A stretch of 6,384 nt of DNA. Source: Chloroflexota bacterium. Its GTDB lineage: Bacteria > Chloroflexota > Anaerolineae > Anaerolineales > Anaerolineaceae. Below, one piece after another: positions 4,019 to 6,384 of the stretch. Position 1 is the first letter of the stretch; the number at the start of each line of letters is the position of its first letter. The notes beneath the pieces are model-generated. The model made no database searches. It was not told where the DNA came from and saw only the letters and a list, made by a program, of their open reading frames with translations. Location of the stretch: assembly GCA_023406965.1 (NCBI GenBank), contig JAEXTI010000334.1:1-6384 (forward strand), given 5' to 3'. Position numbers and translations under genes: made by a program.

Positions 4019-4555
4019 CTACAACATGCCCGCGTGCTTCAACACAAAAAACGCCGCGCTCCCGACCGCTATTGGAAATACATACGGGAGCATCTTCTGT
4101 TTTCGGGCCAGCGCAAACAATCCGATTACCCCGCCGGCGAACGTCGCCGCCAGGAAGATGCCGCTTCCATATATAAGCACCAGTCCCATCAATATCTTGG
4201 CATCCGCCCCTCCGGTCAGCCCGCGCAGCCACATCTGCCACACGATCACGATCACCACCTGCGCCAGGATAACTTCCAGCCCCAACCCCAACTTCAACCA
4301 GGTGAAGGCTCCCGCGAATACCAGCGCCAGGACTGAGACCAGTCCAGCCGCCTGCCTGGGCAAGCCAGAGATCAACACCAAAACCACCGCCAGCGCAGCC
4401 GCCGGCCAGTTCCCCTGCAGACCCGCCGCCAGCATTCCATAGCCCAGTACCGGCAGGGAAAGCACGTTCGGCACTTTGCGCGTCTGGATGTCCGAATACG
4501 CACATACCCCCAGCCAAACCGTCACCAGCGCGTCGTGAAGAGGAGTAGCCAGCAT
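4019..4555 (-). CDS. Prepilin peptidase, CpaA/TadV type (A24 family)
   Basis: This 178-aa polytopic membrane protein is an aspartic prepilin peptidase that cleaves type IV/Flp prepilin leaders at the cytoplasmic face of the membrane. Both catalytic aspartates are visible: D22 in YSDIQTRKVPN (family: D-R---IPN) and D118 in GGADAKI (family: GxGD-K; the Ala variant occurs in the family). About six hydrophobic segments account for nearly all of the rest, and there is no N-methylase domain, as in TadV/CpaA. I take the ATG at 4553-4555, 7 nt after the upstream stop. The frame is open further upstream, but the extra 35 residues are hydrophilic, overlap the preceding gene and are not family-like. The flp gene follows 38 nt downstream, and its product, TadE and perhaps the 45-aa peptide are the expected substrates. 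Confidence 0.9.
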   Translation of the reverse strand: MLATPLHDALVTVWLGVCAYSDIQTRKVPNVLSLPVLGYGMLAAGLQGNWPAAALAVVLVLISGLPRQAAGLVSVLALVFAGAFTWLKLGLGLEVILAQVVIVIVWQMWLRGLTGGADAKILMGLVLIYGSGIFLAATFAGGVIGLFALARKQKMLPYVFPIAVGSAAFFVLKHAGML

Positions 4556-4562
4556 TCGGTAC

Positions 4563-5111
4563 CTATTTCGCCTTCGGCTGGACGGTGTAGAACCACAGGC
4601 GCGATACTTCGCCCCATTCTGCGCCCAAGTGCTTTCCCACCGCGTCCGCATCCAGGTCAAACCATTCCTCGTCCTGCAGAGAACGCTGCGTCACGCTCAG
4701 ATTCTTCCTGGAGCTGCCCAGCAAGGGCTCAAAGGCGCTGTTCACCTTCGAGCGCTTCTCGCCCGCCCTCAACGCCTTGCGCAGATCGCCTTCCTCCAGC
4801 GGGGATACTACCAGCCGAATGCCGCCGGCGGCGCGCAGGTTGATCCACAAGGGATTGGCGGATTTGCTGATCACGTCCACCAGTGTGATCCCCGATCCCG
4901 CTTGCTTTTCCAACCAGCGGGCCGGGTCCATCGTGAAGGGCTGCTTCTTGCGCTCGTCCCGGCGCAGTTTCAATTGCGTCAGGTACATTTCCTCGGTGGT
5001 ATGCGCCATCCCGTGCAGGGCATCCGCCTGCTTCGAGTTGTAGTACCACAGGATCAGGCCGAGCATCAGCACGGCCAGCAACGTCACCAACGAAATCATA
5101 TCTGCCATCAT
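4563..5111 (-). CDS. Single-pass membrane protein of unknown function
   Basis: This 182-aa protein has one hydrophobic N-terminal segment (residues 6-24, ending in WYY), then a charged helical stretch (about 25-60, with LKLRRDERKK) and a soluble domain (about 65-182) with no motif I recognise. The acidic N-terminus and the Lys/Arg-rich flank after the helix suggest the C-terminal domain faces the cytoplasm. It starts with two adjacent ATGs (5109-5111 and 5106-5108), either of which could serve. A purine-rich GGAGAATAAGGA lies just upstream and includes the previous gene's stop. The gaps of 6 nt upstream and 7 nt downstream place it firmly in the pilus operon. An assembly or regulatory role is inferred from position only. 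Confidence 0.85.
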   Translation of the reverse strand: MMADMISLVTLLAVLMLGLILWYYNSKQADALHGMAHTTEEMYLTQLKLRRDERKKQPFTMDPARWLEKQAGSGITLVDVISKSANPLWINLRAAGGIRLVVSPLEEGDLRKALRAGEKRSKVNSAFEPLLGSSRKNLSVTQRSLQDEEWFDLDADAVGKHLGAEWGEVSRLWFYTVQPKAK

Positions 5112-5117
5112 CTTTCC

Positions 5118-6384
5118 TTATTCTCCTTTCGACTTATGAATGTTGTTGATCTTCGAACACTGTTCAGCCAGCCGCCGCCACTCGCGTGGCCGGCGATCCC
5201 GACTCACAGGCGCGCCCAATGCAAAACAGAAACCAATCAGGACCAGGTACGGCCCAAAGTTCGCTAGCTTCGCCGGCAAAACGGGCTTCACCGGCACTGG
5301 AACCGCAGGCGTAGGGGTTGGAACGAGAGTCGCTGCCGCCGTTGCTACCGGAGTCGCCTTAACCTGCGTAGGCTCCAGCGTTCCGACCTTGGTCACCGTG
5401 GGAGTCGCCGTAACCATCGGAGTCATGGTCGCATTCGGTGTCCCCGTTCCCGAAGGCGGCGGGATGATGATGATCCCCAGCGCCGTATCGGTCTGCCCGA
5501 ACCGGTCCCAGATCGACGCCCAGACCCGATATTCACCCACCGGCGCTCTCACACTCCCGAAATAACCATCCCAGGTCACTTTCGTCGGCACCTGGCCTTT
5601 CTTGTATTCCCACTCGACACATGGCCAGCGGTTTTCGTAGTCGCAGACTCCAACCTTCACGCCTTCATAGTCCGTGTCGCCAATCTGGATCCCTAAAAGA
5701 CCGTTTTGCCACACCAGCCAGCGTTCGCTCAGCTTTATGCGCGGCGGCTCGTTCCCGATGATCGTGTTCATGTCCACGACCGTCACGTTCCCGGCCTCAT
5801 CCTCGGCCCGCGCTCTTACCAGGTGATCTCCACCCGGGAATTGCAGGGTATCAAAGGGCATTTCCCAGGTTCCGTCCGGGTTCACGCTCACTTCCGTCCA
5901 GGTCGCCCCACCGTTCACCGAAACTTCCACTTTCACCAACCCGGAAAGCGCATCGTGCGCCCGTCCGGAGAGCGTTACCAGGCCCATCAGGATGTCGTCC
6001 TCAGGGTCAAAGCCAATCCCCGGATGAGTCGCGTCCACCTTGATGGAGTCCAGAGTCGTGCTAATCTCGTGGCCGGCGTTATCCCGCACCATCCATTCTG
6101 GAGTATAGGAGGGGGTATCTTCAACCACAATTTCCGCTGCCGGCAGGACAGAGGCGAGCCCAGAGGTCGCGTCCGCTGCGTTCGCTTTCAGGGTCACCGG
6201 AGTCACGTACCAGCCGTTATTGCCCAGCGTCCCCTCAATGGTAGGGTTCATCACGGGCGGAGTCTGGTCAATGCGCACTGCCGCGTTCTCTTCGCTGTCG
6301 CGCCCCGCGTTATCGACCGCACGCGCGTCTACCTGGTGCTGGCCATCCGTGCTCAACGTCAGGCTGGCGGTATCGGCCCAGGCC
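5118..6384 (-). CDS. Large surface protein with Ig-like modules and C-terminal membrane anchor (3' part)
   Basis: The frame is open to the right edge. The first codons read AWADTASLTLSTDGQH, continuing an Ig-like repeat, so the TTG at 6356 is not a start. Of about 421 residues seen, the first 40 end one module (...VDARAVDNAGR). Module two (about 42-118) has TPPV and NNGWY-TPVTLKANAADATSGL, typical of bacterial Ig-like repeats. Module three (about 120-205) has GGATWTEV and VRARAEDEAGNV. A fourth, less familiar domain (about 212-308) has two Cys in VCDYENRWPC and a WDRFGQTD ending. A Thr/Pro-rich stalk (about 311-375) precedes a membrane segment (FGPYLVLIGFCFALGAPV, about 376-393) and a basic cytoplasmic tail. 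No LPXTG motif is seen. It is probably an exported adhesin- or sheath-like protein displayed with the pilus. Its stop lies 6 nt before the next gene. Confidence 0.85.
   Translation of the reverse strand, partial: AWADTASLTLSTDGQHQVDARAVDNAGRDSEENAAVRIDQTPPVMNPTIEGTLGNNGWYVTPVTLKANAADATSGLASVLPAAEIVVEDTPSYTPEWMVRDNAGHEISTTLDSIKVDATHPGIGFDPEDDILMGLVTLSGRAHDALSGLVKVEVSVNGGATWTEVSVNPDGTWEMPFDTLQFPGGDHLVRARAEDEAGNVTVVDMNTIIGNEPPRIKLSERWLVWQNGLLGIQIGDTDYEGVKVGVCDYENRWPCVEWEYKKGQVPTKVTWDGYFGSVRAPVGEYRVWASIWDRFGQTDTALGIIIIPPPSGTGTPNATMTPMVTATPTVTKVGTLEPTQVKATPVATAAATLVPTPTPAVPVPVKPVLPAKLANFGPYLVLIGFCFALGAPVSRDRRPREWRRLAEQCSKINNIHKSKGE

Noticed and set aside
3981..4517. Upstream extension of the flp frame
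   Set aside because: The added residues are a Gly/Ala-rich shadow of the peptidase gene; the perfect Shine-Dalgarno fixes the start at 3980.
6354..6356. TTG as start codon of the Ig-like protein
   Set aside because: The frame stays open to the window edge and the residues before it continue the same Ig-like repeat.

Overview
The window is a GC-rich bacterial segment in which every supportable gene lies on the minus strand, so it reads from right to left. A surface protein with Ig-like modules, a Thr/Pro-rich 'TPT' stalk and a C-terminal membrane anchor sits beside Tad-type pilus genes, two SSB proteins and a SWIM zinc-finger protein. This mix most resembles Chloroflexota (Anaerolineae-like) and may belong to an integrated mobile element. 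Both points are inference: no rRNA, integrase, relaxase or ATPase is visible.

Right block (about 2778-6384), in transcription order: the 3' part of a large Ig-like surface protein (open at the right edge); a 182-aa single-pass membrane protein of unknown function; a CpaA/TadV-type prepilin peptidase; a 49-aa Flp-type prepilin; an unlisted 45-aa pilin-like peptide with Ala instead of Gly at the predicted cleavage site; a TadE-like minor pilin; and a short TadG-like protein. Most genes are 1-55 nt apart, so this looks like one operon. The peptidase would mature the Flp and TadE products, and perhaps the 45-aa peptide. A very stable GNRA-capped hairpin separates the small pilin genes from tadE. 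The secretion ATPase and platform genes (tadA/B/C) are not in the window.

Middle block (about 2065-2777): a leader of about 190 nt with several hairpins and a terminator-like stem-loop plus U-run, then a divergent SSB-like OB-fold gene. A non-coding stretch (1504-2064) follows. It holds short tandem repeats feeding into a second terminator-like structure with mutually exclusive hairpins, and a cluster of GC-rich inverted repeats.

Left block (1-1503): a 39-aa membrane peptide with a perfect Shine-Dalgarno sequence, a 347-aa SWIM zinc-finger protein of unknown function, and the 5' part of a canonical ssb gene that runs off the left edge. Pilus-like surface assembly next to ssDNA handling fits a conjugative or otherwise mobile element, but nothing seen here proves it.
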